Below, piece after piece: positions 30,265 to 40,093 of a DNA stretch of 64,000 bases. The position numbers and the translations under genes were made by a program. The DNA comes from an uncultured Pelagibacteraceae bacterium. GTDB taxonomy: Bacteria; Pseudomonadota; Alphaproteobacteria; Pelagibacterales; Pelagibacteraceae. The notes below the pieces were generated by a model. It was not told the origin of the DNA. It saw nothing but the letters and a program-made list of their open reading frames with translations, and did no database searches. Position 1 is the first letter of the stretch. Each line of letters opens with the position of its first letter. Location of the stretch: the NCBI GenBank assembly GCA_902526595.1, contig CABZLO010000004.1:1-64000 (forward strand). The letters are read 5' to 3'.

Positions 30265-30332
30265 GCATATCAATATTCCAACACATTTAGCTCAAATCTA
30301 GGCCATAAATATTAATTAAATCTACGTTATAT

Positions 30333-30397
30333 TCTGATCAAGGGTGTTAAACGTTATATTTAGTCTTATTGTCTCCCCCTCTGCATTCTTGATCAGA
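30333..30397. repeat. 10-bp perfect inverted repeat (TCTGATCAAG / CTTGATCAGA) spaced by 45 nt upstream of ccmC
   Basis: Arms at 30333-30342 and 30388-30397, read directly from sequence. Confidence 0.75.
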
Positions 30398-30445
30398 TAA
30401 CTTTTTCATAATAGAAATTCCAAAATTAATTATTAAATAATAGAT

Positions 30446-31153
30446 ATGTTAAAGATCTTTGAACCAAATAAAATTTTTCAAATAACTTCTAAAGCCCCAA
30501 AGTATATTTTATTTTTATTTGTTGTTGTTTTAACAGTTGGTTTGACAGAGGCATTAATTTTGTCTCCAGAGGATTATAAACAAAGCGACGCAGTTAGAAT
30601 TATGTATGTTCATGTTCCATCAGCATGGATCTCACTTGGAATTTTCTCGTCGATTACTTTTTTATCGATAAGTGGTTTTATTTTTAAGAATAAAAATTTT
30701 TTTTTAATAGCAAAAAGTTTAGCACCATCTGGATTTGTTTTTAATGTAATTGCTTTAGTTACAGGTGCAATTTGGGGCAAACCTACATGGGGAACTTGGT
30801 GGGCATGGGACGCTCGGATTACATCAATGTTAATTTTAGCATTATTTTTTGCTATGTATTTAATAGCTTGGAGAATTTACGAGAAAGAAGAAAAAGTTTT
30901 TAAGATTACTACTTTTATAACTATCGTTGGTATTATAAATGTTCCAATTACTAAATACTCGGTTGATTGGTGGAATACACTTCACCAGCCAGCATCAATT
31001 AATATTCTAACAAAAAGCTCAATACATTCCTCAATGCTTTTCCCGTTATTATTAATGACTGCGGCATTTGCTCTATTTTCGTTGTTAATTTTCTTAATGA
31101 AATATAATACAGAACTGATAAAAATTAAAAATAAAGGCTTAGATAGATTATGA
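30446..31153 (+). CDS. ccmC: Heme exporter protein CcmC
   Basis: MYVHVPSAWISL, GKPTWGTWWAWDARITSMLIL, WNTLHQPASI. Confidence 0.97.
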   Translation: MLKIFEPNKIFQITSKAPKYILFLFVVVLTVGLTEALILSPEDYKQSDAVRIMYVHVPSAWISLGIFSSITFLSISGFIFKNKNFFLIAKSLAPSGFVFNVIALVTGAIWGKPTWGTWWAWDARITSMLILALFFAMYLIAWRIYEKEEKVFKITTFITIVGIINVPITKYSVDWWNTLHQPASINILTKSSIHSSMLFPLLLMTAAFALFSLLIFLMKYNTELIKIKNKGLDRL

Positions 31154-31377
31154 TTAATAAATTACTTTTTATGAATGGATATGCAGTGTACGTAATGTCT
31201 GCTTTTGGCTTTACTCTTTTAAGTTTTTTAGGCTTGTATATGATTACGAAGCTACAATTCGTTAAAGAGCAAAATAAATTTGTTGCTAAGTTTGGGTCTT
31301 TAAATCCTAACAAAGCTAATTCTGCAAAAACACAAAGAATCAATAAAGAAATTTTAGCTAACGCCACAAATAACTAA
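31150..31377 (+). CDS. ccmD: CcmD-like heme exporter small protein
   Basis: Position between ccmC and ccmE; GYAVYVMSAFGFTLLSFLGL single TM. Confidence 0.8.
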   Translation: MINKLLFMNGYAVYVMSAFGFTLLSFLGLYMITKLQFVKEQNKFVAKFGSLNPNKANSAKTQRINKEILANATNN

Positions 31378-31387
31378 CTTTTAAACC

Positions 31388-31807
31388 ATGTATGGTCGTA
31401 AAGTTAAATTAAGATTTTTGTTTGTAACATTAATTTTAGTTACATTAATTTTAACAGTTTTTTTAATTCTAAAATCTTTAGAGGAAAATGTAGTTTTTTT
31501 TCAATCACCAACTGAAATTAAAACATTATCAGAATTAGATACAAATAAAATTAGAGTTGGAGGAATGGTTAAAAAAAATTCAATTAATGTAAATTCTGAT
31601 GAAGTTAACTTCATTATCACAGATTTTAAAAATGAAATAAATGTAAGTTATTCTGGTGCTGTCCCTAATCTCTTTGCTGAGGAAAAAGGGGTAGTTGCAG
31701 AAGGATTTTTAAAAGATAGAAATTTTTTTTCTGCCACTAAAATATTAGCTAAGCATGATGAAAATTACATGCCACCAGAAGTAAAAGAAGCTTTGGAGGA
31801 GAAATAA
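31388..31807 (+). CDS. ccmE: Cytochrome c maturation protein CcmE
   Basis: [45 protein letters not shown] (heme-binding His). Confidence 0.96.
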   Translation: MYGRKVKLRFLFVTLILVTLILTVFLILKSLEENVVFFQSPTEIKTLSELDTNKIRVGGMVKKNSINVNSDEVNFIITDFKNEINVSYSGAVPNLFAEEKGVVAEGFLKDRNFFSATKILAKHDENYMPPEVKEALEEK

Positions 31808-31808
31808 A

Positions 31809-33683
31809 TTGATTTACAGTGTTGTCGGTCATTACTCACTTATCTTAGGTTTATGTGTTGGCTTAATTTTAATTTTTTTTTCAATTCAAAATTTTAAAAA
31901 CTCAAATCAATTAGATACTAAAATTTTATCTTTTTCGTTTTTACAATTATTTTTTGTTTTAATTAGTTTTTTAGTTTTAATTATTTCTTTTGTTATATCA
32001 GATTTTAGTAACGAAACTGTATTTAACAACTCACATACAACTAAACCCCTTTTTTATAAAATTAGTGGAACTTGGGGAAACCACGAGGGGAGCTTGCTGT
32101 TATGGTTATTAGTTTTAACATTATTTATATTTATATTTTTATTAAGAACTAAAGATCAACCAATTAAGTATAAAATTTTAACACTAGGTTTTCAGCAAGT
32201 AATTATAATTGGTTTTTTTTTATTTCTCATTCAAACTTCAAATCCTTTTAATTATTTATTTCCAGTTCCAGATGAGGGCTTAGGATTAAATCCAATATTG
32301 CAGGATCCTGCATTAGCAATTCATCCACCAATTTTATATTTGGGTTATGTTGGTTCCTCTATTATTTTTTCATCTGCTTTAGCTGCAACCACCTTAAAAA
32401 TGGTTTCAACAAGCTGGGCGGTACATATTAAAAAATGGGTTTTAATCTCCTGGATTTTTTTAACATTAGGTATTTTACTTGGATCAATTTGGGCTTATTA
32501 TGAATTAGGTTGGGGAGGATTTTGGTTTTGGGATCCAGTAGAAAATGTCTCTTTAATGCCTTGGCTAGCTTTGACAACTCTTTTACACTGCATTTTAGTA
32601 CTTGAGAGAAAAGAAATCCTAACTTCATGGGTTATTATATTATCTATTGCTACTTTTACTTTGAGTATGTGTGGAACTTTTTTAGTAAGATCTGGAATTC
32701 TAAATTCTGTTCATACATTTGCTAATGATCCAGAAAGAGGTTTATTTATTTTAATATTCTTATTTGCTTTAATTTTTTTGTCTTTATTCATTTTTTTCTT
32801 TTTTCATCAAACCACTAAAGATAATTCGTCTAATTTTTTTTGGTTAAGTAAAGAAACTTCAATTTTAGTAAATAACTGGTTTATGATGTATTTTCTGTCA
32901 GTTGTATTGATTGGTACAGTTTATCCTATATTTTTAGACGTCATATCCTCTCAAAAAATATCTGTGGGGCCACCATTCTATCACAAACTCATTGCTCCAT
33001 TTTTAATTCCTTTTTTATTTGCGATGTCAATTGGTCCAAAGTTAAAATGGATAAAATCTGATTTGAAAAACAAGATCTATCTGATTTCTTTATTAACTAT
33101 CTCTATTTTAATATCTTTTTTTATTGTCAAAATTTTTAATACAAATATCCTTATTAACACTATTTTAATCTCAAGTGCTCTCTATTTATTTTTTATTACA
33201 TTGAGAGATTTTTTTAATAAGAAATATAAAAATTTTGCTCAAAACACTGCTCATTTTGGATTTAGTTTATTGATTTTAAGTATTTTATTTAACAATTTAT
33301 TTTCAAGTGAAATTATAACCAATTTAAAAGTAGGTGAAACTTATGATAATTCAAAAACTAAAATAGTTTTTGAAAGTATCAATCAAAAAACAGAAAAAAA
33401 TTATAAATCTATAATTGCTAATTTTAATATTACGAATTCCGAAGGTATAAACAATAACTTGTCACCTGAACTAAGAATATATAATCAGCCTAATATCACA
33501 ACTAGTGAGGCAGATATTAAAACTACATTAATGAAGGATAAATTTATTGTAATTAATCTTGTCCAAAATCAGGATTATTTTAATGTAAGATATCAAGTTA
33601 AACCTTTCATGTTGTGGATATGGTTATCGGTTATCATGATAAGCTTAGGTGGTTTAGTTAGTTTTTTACAAAAAAGAATATGA
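31809..33683 (+). CDS. ccmF: Cytochrome c maturation protein CcmF
   Basis: GTWGNHEGSLLLWLLVL, IHPPILYLGYVG, WAYYELGWGGFWFWDPVENVSLMPWL; TTG start. Confidence 0.97.
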   Translation: MIYSVVGHYSLILGLCVGLILIFFSIQNFKNSNQLDTKILSFSFLQLFFVLISFLVLIISFVISDFSNETVFNNSHTTKPLFYKISGTWGNHEGSLLLWLLVLTLFIFIFLLRTKDQPIKYKILTLGFQQVIIIGFFLFLIQTSNPFNYLFPVPDEGLGLNPILQDPALAIHPPILYLGYVGSSIIFSSALAATTLKMVSTSWAVHIKKWVLISWIFLTLGILLGSIWAYYELGWGGFWFWDPVENVSLMPWLALTTLLHCILVLERKEILTSWVIILSIATFTLSMCGTFLVRSGILNSVHTFANDPERGLFILIFLFALIFLSLFIFFFFHQTTKDNSSNFFWLSKETSILVNNWFMMYFLSVVLIGTVYPIFLDVISSQKISVGPPFYHKLIAPFLIPFLFAMSIGPKLKWIKSDLKNKIYLISLLTISILISFFIVKIFNTNILINTILISSALYLFFITLRDFFNKKYKNFAQNTAHFGFSLLILSILFNNLFSSEIITNLKVGETYDNSKTKIVFESINQKTEKNYKSIIANFNITNSEGINNNLSPELRIYNQPNITTSEADIKTTLMKDKFIVINLVQNQDYFNVRYQVKPFMLWIWLSVIMISLGGLVSFLQKRI

Positions 33684-34198
33684 AAAAAAAATTAATTCCG
33701 TATTCAATAATATTTACATTTTTAATTATTTTTGCTGTTTTTTACAAAAGTTTAAAAGATACAAATATTTATACACCAGAGACGAAGATCAATAATGATA
33801 TCCCAATTTTCTCGGCTGATCTTTTGCTTTTAAATGAGAATTCAAATTCAACTGAAATTTTTGAATTAGATAAATTCTATTTATTAAACATTTGGGCTTC
33901 TTGGTGTGTTCCATGTAGAGATGAACACCCAATATTAATGAGTTTAAGTAAAAATAATAAATTAAATATTATTGGCATCAATTATAAAGATAACAAAAAA
34001 AATGCTAAAAGCTTTTTGGATGAATTAGGAAATCCTTATGAAAAAATCATTGTTGATAAAAATGGGACAAATTCAATTGAGTGGGGAGCTTTTGGTGTAC
34101 CTGAAACTTTTATAATTTATAATAACAAAATAATTAAAAAATATATTGGACCTCTTAATAATGAGTTGCTGTTAGAAATACAAAAAATAATAAAATGA
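33680..34198 (+). CDS. ccmG: Thiol:disulfide interchange protein CcmG/DsbE
   Basis: LLNIWASWCVPCRDEHP (CxxC), GVPETFII (cis-Pro). Confidence 0.95.
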   Translation: MKKKLIPYSIIFTFLIIFAVFYKSLKDTNIYTPETKINNDIPIFSADLLLLNENSNSTEIFELDKFYLLNIWASWCVPCRDEHPILMSLSKNNKLNIIGINYKDNKKNAKSFLDELGNPYEKIIVDKNGTNSIEWGAFGVPETFIIYNNKIIKKYIGPLNNELLLEIQKIIK

Positions 34199-34557
34199 AA
34201 ATATTTAAAAATTTTGTAATTATTTTTCTCTTAATGACTATTAATAATATTAATGCGAATGAAAATAGTGAAAGAAATGAAATCACAAAAAATCTCAGAT
34301 GCTTGATATGTCAAGGACAATCAGTTTATGACTCAGACTCTGATTTTGCAAATAGCATGAAAATTTTAGTAGATAAAAAATTAGACGAAGGCTTATCAGA
34401 AAAAGAAATATATATTTATTTTAAAGAAAAATATGGTGATTGGATTTTGTATGATCCTGGTCTCAACAAAAATACCTATTTACTATGGTTATTACCAATA
34501 TTGATATTTCTATTTGGAGGTGCAATAATTGCTAAAAGTTTTATACTAAAGAAATAA
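34195..34557 (+). CDS. ccmH: Cytochrome c maturation protein CcmH (CcmL)
   Basis: LRCLICQGQSVYDSDSDFA, KEKYGDWILYDPGLNKNTYLLWLLP. Confidence 0.95.
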   Translation: MKIFKNFVIIFLLMTINNINANENSERNEITKNLRCLICQGQSVYDSDSDFANSMKILVDKKLDEGLSEKEIYIYFKEKYGDWILYDPGLNKNTYLLWLLPILIFLFGGAIIAKSFILKK

Positions 34558-34570
34558 CTATTAATTATCT

Positions 34571-35083
34571 ATGAAATTCAAAAATTTTCTGACTTCATTA
34601 TTCTTGGTTTTTTTTACTTTTTCAGTGAATGCTGAAGAATTAAAAATAAAAAATCAAAATACAGAATTTAATATTTATACAGGCATGTTCGATTTTAGTG
34701 ATGATGGAAAAAAATCCACATTATTAGGTTTCCAACATCAAAATGAGAACTTGAATAAGGATACTTTTCTAGGAAATCTATCACCAATAACTGGAGCTTT
34801 AATCACAGCAGATGCTGCGGGTTATTTGTATACTGGTGTACAAGCTCAATATAAACTGGGTGCTTTAAATATCACTCCGAGTTTTACTCCTGGTTTATAT
34901 TTTGAAGGAGACGGTAAAGACTTAGGACATTTGATTGAATTTAAAAGTGAATTACAATTTTCACTAGATTTGTCAAATACTAGCGAGCTAGGTTTTTCTT
35001 ATAATCATATATCTAATGCTAGTTTAGGAGATAAAAATCCTGGGGCAAATAGTTATATGTTTAATTTCTTAAAAAACTTCTAA
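34571..35083 (+). CDS. Acyloxyacyl hydrolase/PagL-like outer-membrane lipid A deacylase
   Basis: Signal peptide and C-terminal NHISNASLGDKNPGANSYMFNF matching PagL His-Ser active-site region. Confidence 0.8.
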   Translation: MKFKNFLTSLFLVFFTFSVNAEELKIKNQNTEFNIYTGMFDFSDDGKKSTLLGFQHQNENLNKDTFLGNLSPITGALITADAAGYLYTGVQAQYKLGALNITPSFTPGLYFEGDGKDLGHLIEFKSELQFSLDLSNTSELGFSYNHISNASLGDKNPGANSYMFNFLKNF

Positions 35084-35091
35084 TAAAACTT

Positions 35092-36243
35092 ATGAATTTA
35101 AAAGATTGTCATAATTTTGCTGATTTCAGAAAATTAGCACAAAAAAAGTTACCTTCTCCAATTTTTCATTACATAGATGGCGCTGCAGATGATGAAGTTA
35201 CTTACGCAAGAAATACAAGTGCATTTGATGATGTTGATTTGGTGCCAAATGTTTTAAGGGGTGTAGAGAATGTTGATTTATCAACAACAATATTTGGAAA
35301 GAAATTAGATTTACCTTTTTATTTATCACCTACCGCCTTACAGAGATTATTTCATTATGATGGTGAGAGAGCTGTAGGTAAAGCAGCTAAAAAATATAAC
35401 ACTATGTTTGGGGTATCGGCCTTAGCTACAGTAAGTGTCGAAGAAATTTCCTCACTTGTTGATACACCAAAAATGTTTCAGTTTTACTTTCATAAAGATA
35501 GAGGACTTAATGATTCATGTCTTGAAAGAGCAAAAGCAGCCAAGTTTGATGTTATGGCTCTAACCGTTGATACAATAACTGGAGGAAATAGAGAAAGAGA
35601 TTTGAGAACTGGGTTTACATCACCACCTAAACTAACATTATCAAGTTTATTTAGTTTTGCTACAAAGCCAATGTGGGGAATAAATTATTTAACAAAAGGT
35701 AAGTTTGAATTACCTCATCTTCAAGATTTTGTAAAAGAAGGTACAAGCACCAACTCTTCAATTGGTAATTATTTTACTACAATGCTTGATCAATCAATGA
35801 ACTGGAAAGATGCTGAACAACTTTGTTCTAAATGGGGTGGTCATTTTGCTTTAAAAGGAATAATGAGCGTAGAAGATGCTAAGCGAGCGGCTGATATTGG
35901 ATGTACAGGAATAATGGTTTCAAACCATGGTGGAAGACAACTCGATGGGTCAAGGTCGCCTTTCGATCAACTTGCTGAAATTGTTGATGCTGTCGGTGAT
36001 AAACTGGATGTAATTTGTGAGGGTGGAATTCACAGAGGAACTCACATGCTTAAAGCATTATCATTAGGTGCAAAGGCATGTTCTGGGGGAAGATTATATT
36101 TATACGCTCTAGCAGCAGCTGGACAAGCAGGTGTTGAAAGAGCTTTAGAAAAATATAAGTCTGAATTAGTAAGAGATATGAAGTTAATGGGGTGCACCAA
36201 AATAAGTGATCTAAATAGAAGTAATTTAAGATTTAGAACATAG
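35092..36243 (+). CDS. FMN-dependent alpha-hydroxy-acid oxidase/dehydrogenase (copy 1)
   Basis: FHYIDGAADDEVTYARN, SNHGGRQLDGSRSPFDQL, CEGGIHRGTHMLKALSLGA. Confidence 0.92.
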   Translation: MNLKDCHNFADFRKLAQKKLPSPIFHYIDGAADDEVTYARNTSAFDDVDLVPNVLRGVENVDLSTTIFGKKLDLPFYLSPTALQRLFHYDGERAVGKAAKKYNTMFGVSALATVSVEEISSLVDTPKMFQFYFHKDRGLNDSCLERAKAAKFDVMALTVDTITGGNRERDLRTGFTSPPKLTLSSLFSFATKPMWGINYLTKGKFELPHLQDFVKEGTSTNSSIGNYFTTMLDQSMNWKDAEQLCSKWGGHFALKGIMSVEDAKRAADIGCTGIMVSNHGGRQLDGSRSPFDQLAEIVDAVGDKLDVICEGGIHRGTHMLKALSLGAKACSGGRLYLYALAAAGQAGVERALEKYKSELVRDMKLMGCTKISDLNRSNLRFRT

Positions 36244-36248
36244 CAACC

Positions 36249-37400
36249 ATGAATATAAATGATTGTTATAACTTTGAAGATTTTAGAAAATTAGCAAAAA
36301 AAAAATTACCATCTCCTATTTTTCATTACATAGACGGTGGCTCAGACGATGAGGTAACTCTAAATAGAAACACAAATGCTTTCAATGATTGTGATCTTGT
36401 TCCAAATATATTAGCAAGTGTTGGAGAGCCTGATTTATCCACAACAGTATTTGGCAGAAAAATTGATATGCCTCTTTTCTTATCACCTACAGCAATGCAA
36501 AGTTTGTACACTCCTGAAGGGGATAAAGCATCAGCAAGAGCTGCTGAAAAATTTGGAACGATGTATAGTATGTCTACAATGGCATCGTTTTCAATTGAAG
36601 AAATTGCGAATATTTCAAGTGGTCCAAAACTTTTTCAACTATATGTTCATAAAGATCAATCTATTACTGACGATTTAATTGATAGATGTCGAAGAGCTAA
36701 TTTTGATGGGCTTTGTTTGACTGTAGATACTCTTGTTGCTGGAAACAGAGAAAGAGATCATAGAACTGGGTTTACTACACCTCCCAAATTAACCTTAGAA
36801 AGCTTGCTAAGTTTTGCGATGCGTCCACAATGGGTTTTTAAATATTTAACAAATAAAAAATTTGAGTTAGCTAACATTAAGCACAAAACTGACAAAGGAA
36901 CTAATATTGCTAAGTCAGTTATAGATTATATCAATGAACAATATGATCCTAAAATGAATTGGAAAGATGCAGAGTACTGTATTAAGAGATGGAACGGTCC
37001 TTTTGCTTTAAAGGGGGTGATGTCAGTTGAAGATGCAAAAAGAGCAATTGATATTGGTTGTACAGCTATAATGATTTCTAATCATGGAGGAAGACAATTA
37101 GATGGTTCAAGATCTCCTTTTGATCAAGTGAAAGCTATCTCAGATGCAGTTGGTGATAAATTAGAAATTATACTTGATGGTGGCATCAGAAGAGGAACGC
37201 ATGTTCTTAAAGCCTTGGCTGCAGGAGCAACAGCTTGTAGTTTTGGTAAAGCATTTCTTTTTAGTTTAGGAGCAGGAGGTCAAAAAGGTGTTGAAAGATT
37301 ATTAGATAACATGCAAAAAGAAATTAGAAGAAATATGATTTTGATGGGATGTAAAAAAATTGAAGAGTTAGATGCGTCAAAAATAATCTACCGTAACTAA
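36249..37400 (+). CDS. FMN-dependent alpha-hydroxy-acid oxidase/dehydrogenase (copy 2)
   Basis: FHYIDGGSDDEVTLNRN, SNHGGRQLDGSRSPFDQV, LDGGIRRGTHVLKALAAGA; same length (383 aa) as copy 1. Confidence 0.93.
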   Translation: MNINDCYNFEDFRKLAKKKLPSPIFHYIDGGSDDEVTLNRNTNAFNDCDLVPNILASVGEPDLSTTVFGRKIDMPLFLSPTAMQSLYTPEGDKASARAAEKFGTMYSMSTMASFSIEEIANISSGPKLFQLYVHKDQSITDDLIDRCRRANFDGLCLTVDTLVAGNRERDHRTGFTTPPKLTLESLLSFAMRPQWVFKYLTNKKFELANIKHKTDKGTNIAKSVIDYINEQYDPKMNWKDAEYCIKRWNGPFALKGVMSVEDAKRAIDIGCTAIMISNHGGRQLDGSRSPFDQVKAISDAVGDKLEIILDGGIRRGTHVLKALAAGATACSFGKAFLFSLGAGGQKGVERLLDNMQKEIRRNMILMGCKKIEELDASKIIYRN

Positions 37401-37506
37401 TCAACAAGTAATTGCCAGGATTATTGTAAATATTCTAAAAAAGTTTTTTTAAAAATCATGAATAGACATTAGTCTACTTTTCGTCTAGGTTTTCATTTTT
37501 AAAATT

Positions 37507-38673
37507 ATGATACTTGCAAAAAATTTAGAAAATTTAGGAACAGAATCTGCATTTAGCGTCTTAGCAGAAGCTAAAGCATTGGAGGCCAAAGGCCATCCAA
37601 TGATTCATTTAGGATTAGGTCAGCCAGACTTTAAAACCCCGAAGCACGTTGTTGAAGCTGCAAAAAAAGCGTTAGATGATGGACATCACGGATATGTAAT
37701 GTCTAACGGAATTCTAGAATGTAGAGAGGCTGTAACAAGGTGGATTAAAAAACAGTATAATACCAACATTGATCCTGAAAGAATTTTAATCATGCCTGGT
37801 GGAAAGCCTACGATGAGCTATGCCATTCAATGTTTTGGTGAACCAGGAGCAGAAATAATTCACCCTACACCTGCGTTTCCAATTTATGAGTCAATGATAA
37901 ATTATACTGGTTCTACCCCAGTTCCATATGATCTTACTGAAGATAAAGATCTTAAATTTGATCCAGATAAAATATTATCTTTAATCACTGATAAAACTAG
38001 ATTGTTAATTTTAATCAATCCAAATAACCCAACAGGTAGTTTTGTTGAGAAACCTGTAATAGATTATTTTGCTAAAGAATTAGAGAAGCACCCACATGTT
38101 ACTATTTTAAGTGATGAAATTTATAGTAGACAAATTTTTGATTATAAAGAAATGCCATCTTTTTTTCATTATGAAGCTTTAAAGGAGAGATTAATAGTTT
38201 TAGAGGGATGGAGCAAAGCTTACTCAATGACTGGTTGGAGACTAGGGTGGAGTTATTGGCCTAAAGAAATGATTCCTCATGTTAATAAATTATTAATAAA
38301 TAGTGTCTCTTGTGTAAATGCAGCTGCACAATTTGCAGGCATAGCGGCTTTAGATGGCCCAGATGACTCGATAAAAGACATGTTAGATAAATTTACATTA
38401 AGAAGAAATTTAATTCACAAAGGATTAAATGACCTGCCTGGAATAGAATGTAGTTTACCAGGTGGTGCTTTTTATGCTTTTCCAAAAGTAATAGGTACAG
38501 GTATGAATGGATCTGAATTTTGTAAAAAAGCTATGCACGAAGCTGGAGTTGCTATTGTTCCAGGAACAGCATTTGGTAAAACTTGCCAGGATTATGTAAG
38601 ATTTAGCTTTGCTGCGTCTAGAGATAATATACAACAAGCATTAGAAAACATAGGTAAGATGCTCACTAAATAA
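37507..38673 (+). CDS. PLP-dependent aminotransferase (class I/II)
   Basis: LGLGQPDFKTPKHV, NPNNPTGSFV, SDEIYS, EGWSKAYSMTGWRLGW (PLP Lys). Confidence 0.95.
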   Translation: MILAKNLENLGTESAFSVLAEAKALEAKGHPMIHLGLGQPDFKTPKHVVEAAKKALDDGHHGYVMSNGILECREAVTRWIKKQYNTNIDPERILIMPGGKPTMSYAIQCFGEPGAEIIHPTPAFPIYESMINYTGSTPVPYDLTEDKDLKFDPDKILSLITDKTRLLILINPNNPTGSFVEKPVIDYFAKELEKHPHVTILSDEIYSRQIFDYKEMPSFFHYEALKERLIVLEGWSKAYSMTGWRLGWSYWPKEMIPHVNKLLINSVSCVNAAAQFAGIAALDGPDDSIKDMLDKFTLRRNLIHKGLNDLPGIECSLPGGAFYAFPKVIGTGMNGSEFCKKAMHEAGVAIVPGTAFGKTCQDYVRFSFAASRDNIQQALENIGKMLTK

Positions 38674-38711
38674 GCTGTATTTTTTTATTTTTTTTAATAA
38701 TATTAAAAATT

Positions 38712-40085
38712 ATGAACCAACAAGTTGAAACAGAATTAAAAAGTCTTTTAAACAGCAGATATTCAACATCAGAGTCTGCTCGTGGTAATTATGCGAGAGG
38801 AGAAGATACTTACGATCCAATTTTATCAAAAGCAGTAGTTTTTCCAGAAACTAATGAAGAGGTATCAAAAATACTAAAACTTTGTAACGAGCATAAAGTT
38901 CCAGTAGTTCCATATGGGACAGGTACATCTTTAGAGGGCAATGTAGTAGGAAATGAAAATGGCATAACTATCTGCTTGGAAAAAATGAATAAAATTTTAA
39001 GTGTAAACACTGAAGATTTTGATTGTAGAGTTCAGGCATGCGTAACAAGAGAGCAATTAAATGAGCATTTAAGAGAAGATGGTGTTTTTTTTCCCATAGA
39101 TCCAGGAGCAAACGCTGCTTTAGGAGGCATGGCATCCACTTCGGCTTCAGGAACAATGGCAGTAAAATATGGGACAATGAAAACAGTTATTTCAGGTCTA
39201 ACCGTAGTATTACCAAATGGAGATATTATAAACACAGGTGGCAGAACTAAAAAAACTTCAGCAGGTTATAATTTAACAAATTTATTTATTGGATCGGAAG
39301 GAACTCTTGGTATTATTACTGAAGTTCACTTAAGATTATCTCCTATACCCGAAAGTATAATGAGTGCGGTATGTCATTTCTCTTCATTAGAGGACGCAGT
39401 GATGACAGCTCAACAGGTTATTCAGTATGGTGTTCCAATTGCAAGAATTGAAATGCTTAACGCAGATCAGATGGGAATTTCTATAAATTACTCTAAATTA
39501 AAAGACATTGAGGCAGTACCAACTTTATTTTTTGAATTTCATGGATCAGAGTCTTCAAATAAAGAAAATATCAACATTGTAGAGGAATTATCAAAAGAAA
39601 ATAACGGAAGCTCATTTAAATGGGCCAAAGACTTAGAGGATAGGAACAAACTTTGGCAAGCAAGATGGGATGTATATTATTCTGTTAAAGCTCTAAACGA
39701 TAATGGAAGAGTTTATTCAACTGACGTTTGTGTTCCAATTTCAAAAATAACTGAATGTGTAAAATTTGCAGAGGAAAAAGCAAAAGAATTCGGAGTTAGA
39801 GCACCAATGGTAGGACATATGGGAGATGGCAATTTCCATGTTGTATTACCTTACGATCCTACAAAAAAAGAAATGTACAAACAGCTTAGAGCATTTAATG
39901 GTACTTTAATTAGAAAAGCTTTAGAGCTTGAAGGAACAATTACAGGCGAACATGGAGTGGGACTTCACAAAAAAGAATATTTACTCGAACAGCATCCCGA
40001 CAATATTCCAGTAATGAAATCAATTAAAAGAACATTGGATCCAAACAACATAATGAACCCTGGAAAAATTTTTGATTTAAACTAA
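38712..40085 (+). CDS. FAD-binding oxidase, GlcD/D-lactate dehydrogenase family
   Basis: VPVVPYGTGTSLEGN, GSEGTLGIITEVHLRL, GHMGDGNFHVVLPYD, TGEHGVGLHKKEYL. Confidence 0.95.
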   Translation: MNQQVETELKSLLNSRYSTSESARGNYARGEDTYDPILSKAVVFPETNEEVSKILKLCNEHKVPVVPYGTGTSLEGNVVGNENGITICLEKMNKILSVNTEDFDCRVQACVTREQLNEHLREDGVFFPIDPGANAALGGMASTSASGTMAVKYGTMKTVISGLTVVLPNGDIINTGGRTKKTSAGYNLTNLFIGSEGTLGIITEVHLRLSPIPESIMSAVCHFSSLEDAVMTAQQVIQYGVPIARIEMLNADQMGISINYSKLKDIEAVPTLFFEFHGSESSNKENINIVEELSKENNGSSFKWAKDLEDRNKLWQARWDVYYSVKALNDNGRVYSTDVCVPISKITECVKFAEEKAKEFGVRAPMVGHMGDGNFHVVLPYDPTKKEMYKQLRAFNGTLIRKALELEGTITGEHGVGLHKKEYLLEQHPDNIPVMKSIKRTLDPNNIMNPGKIFDLN

Positions 40086-40093
40086 TCTTCAAT

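Noticed and set aside
36418-36678. 86 aa ORF 36418-36678 in an alternative frame
   Set aside because: Wholly inside hydroxyacid oxidase copy 2; out-of-frame artefact.
38455-39235. Minus-strand ORFs 38455-38637, 38810-39010, 38968-39177 and 39032-39235
   Set aside because: Antisense to well-supported aminotransferase and GlcD-like genes; no recognisable protein features.
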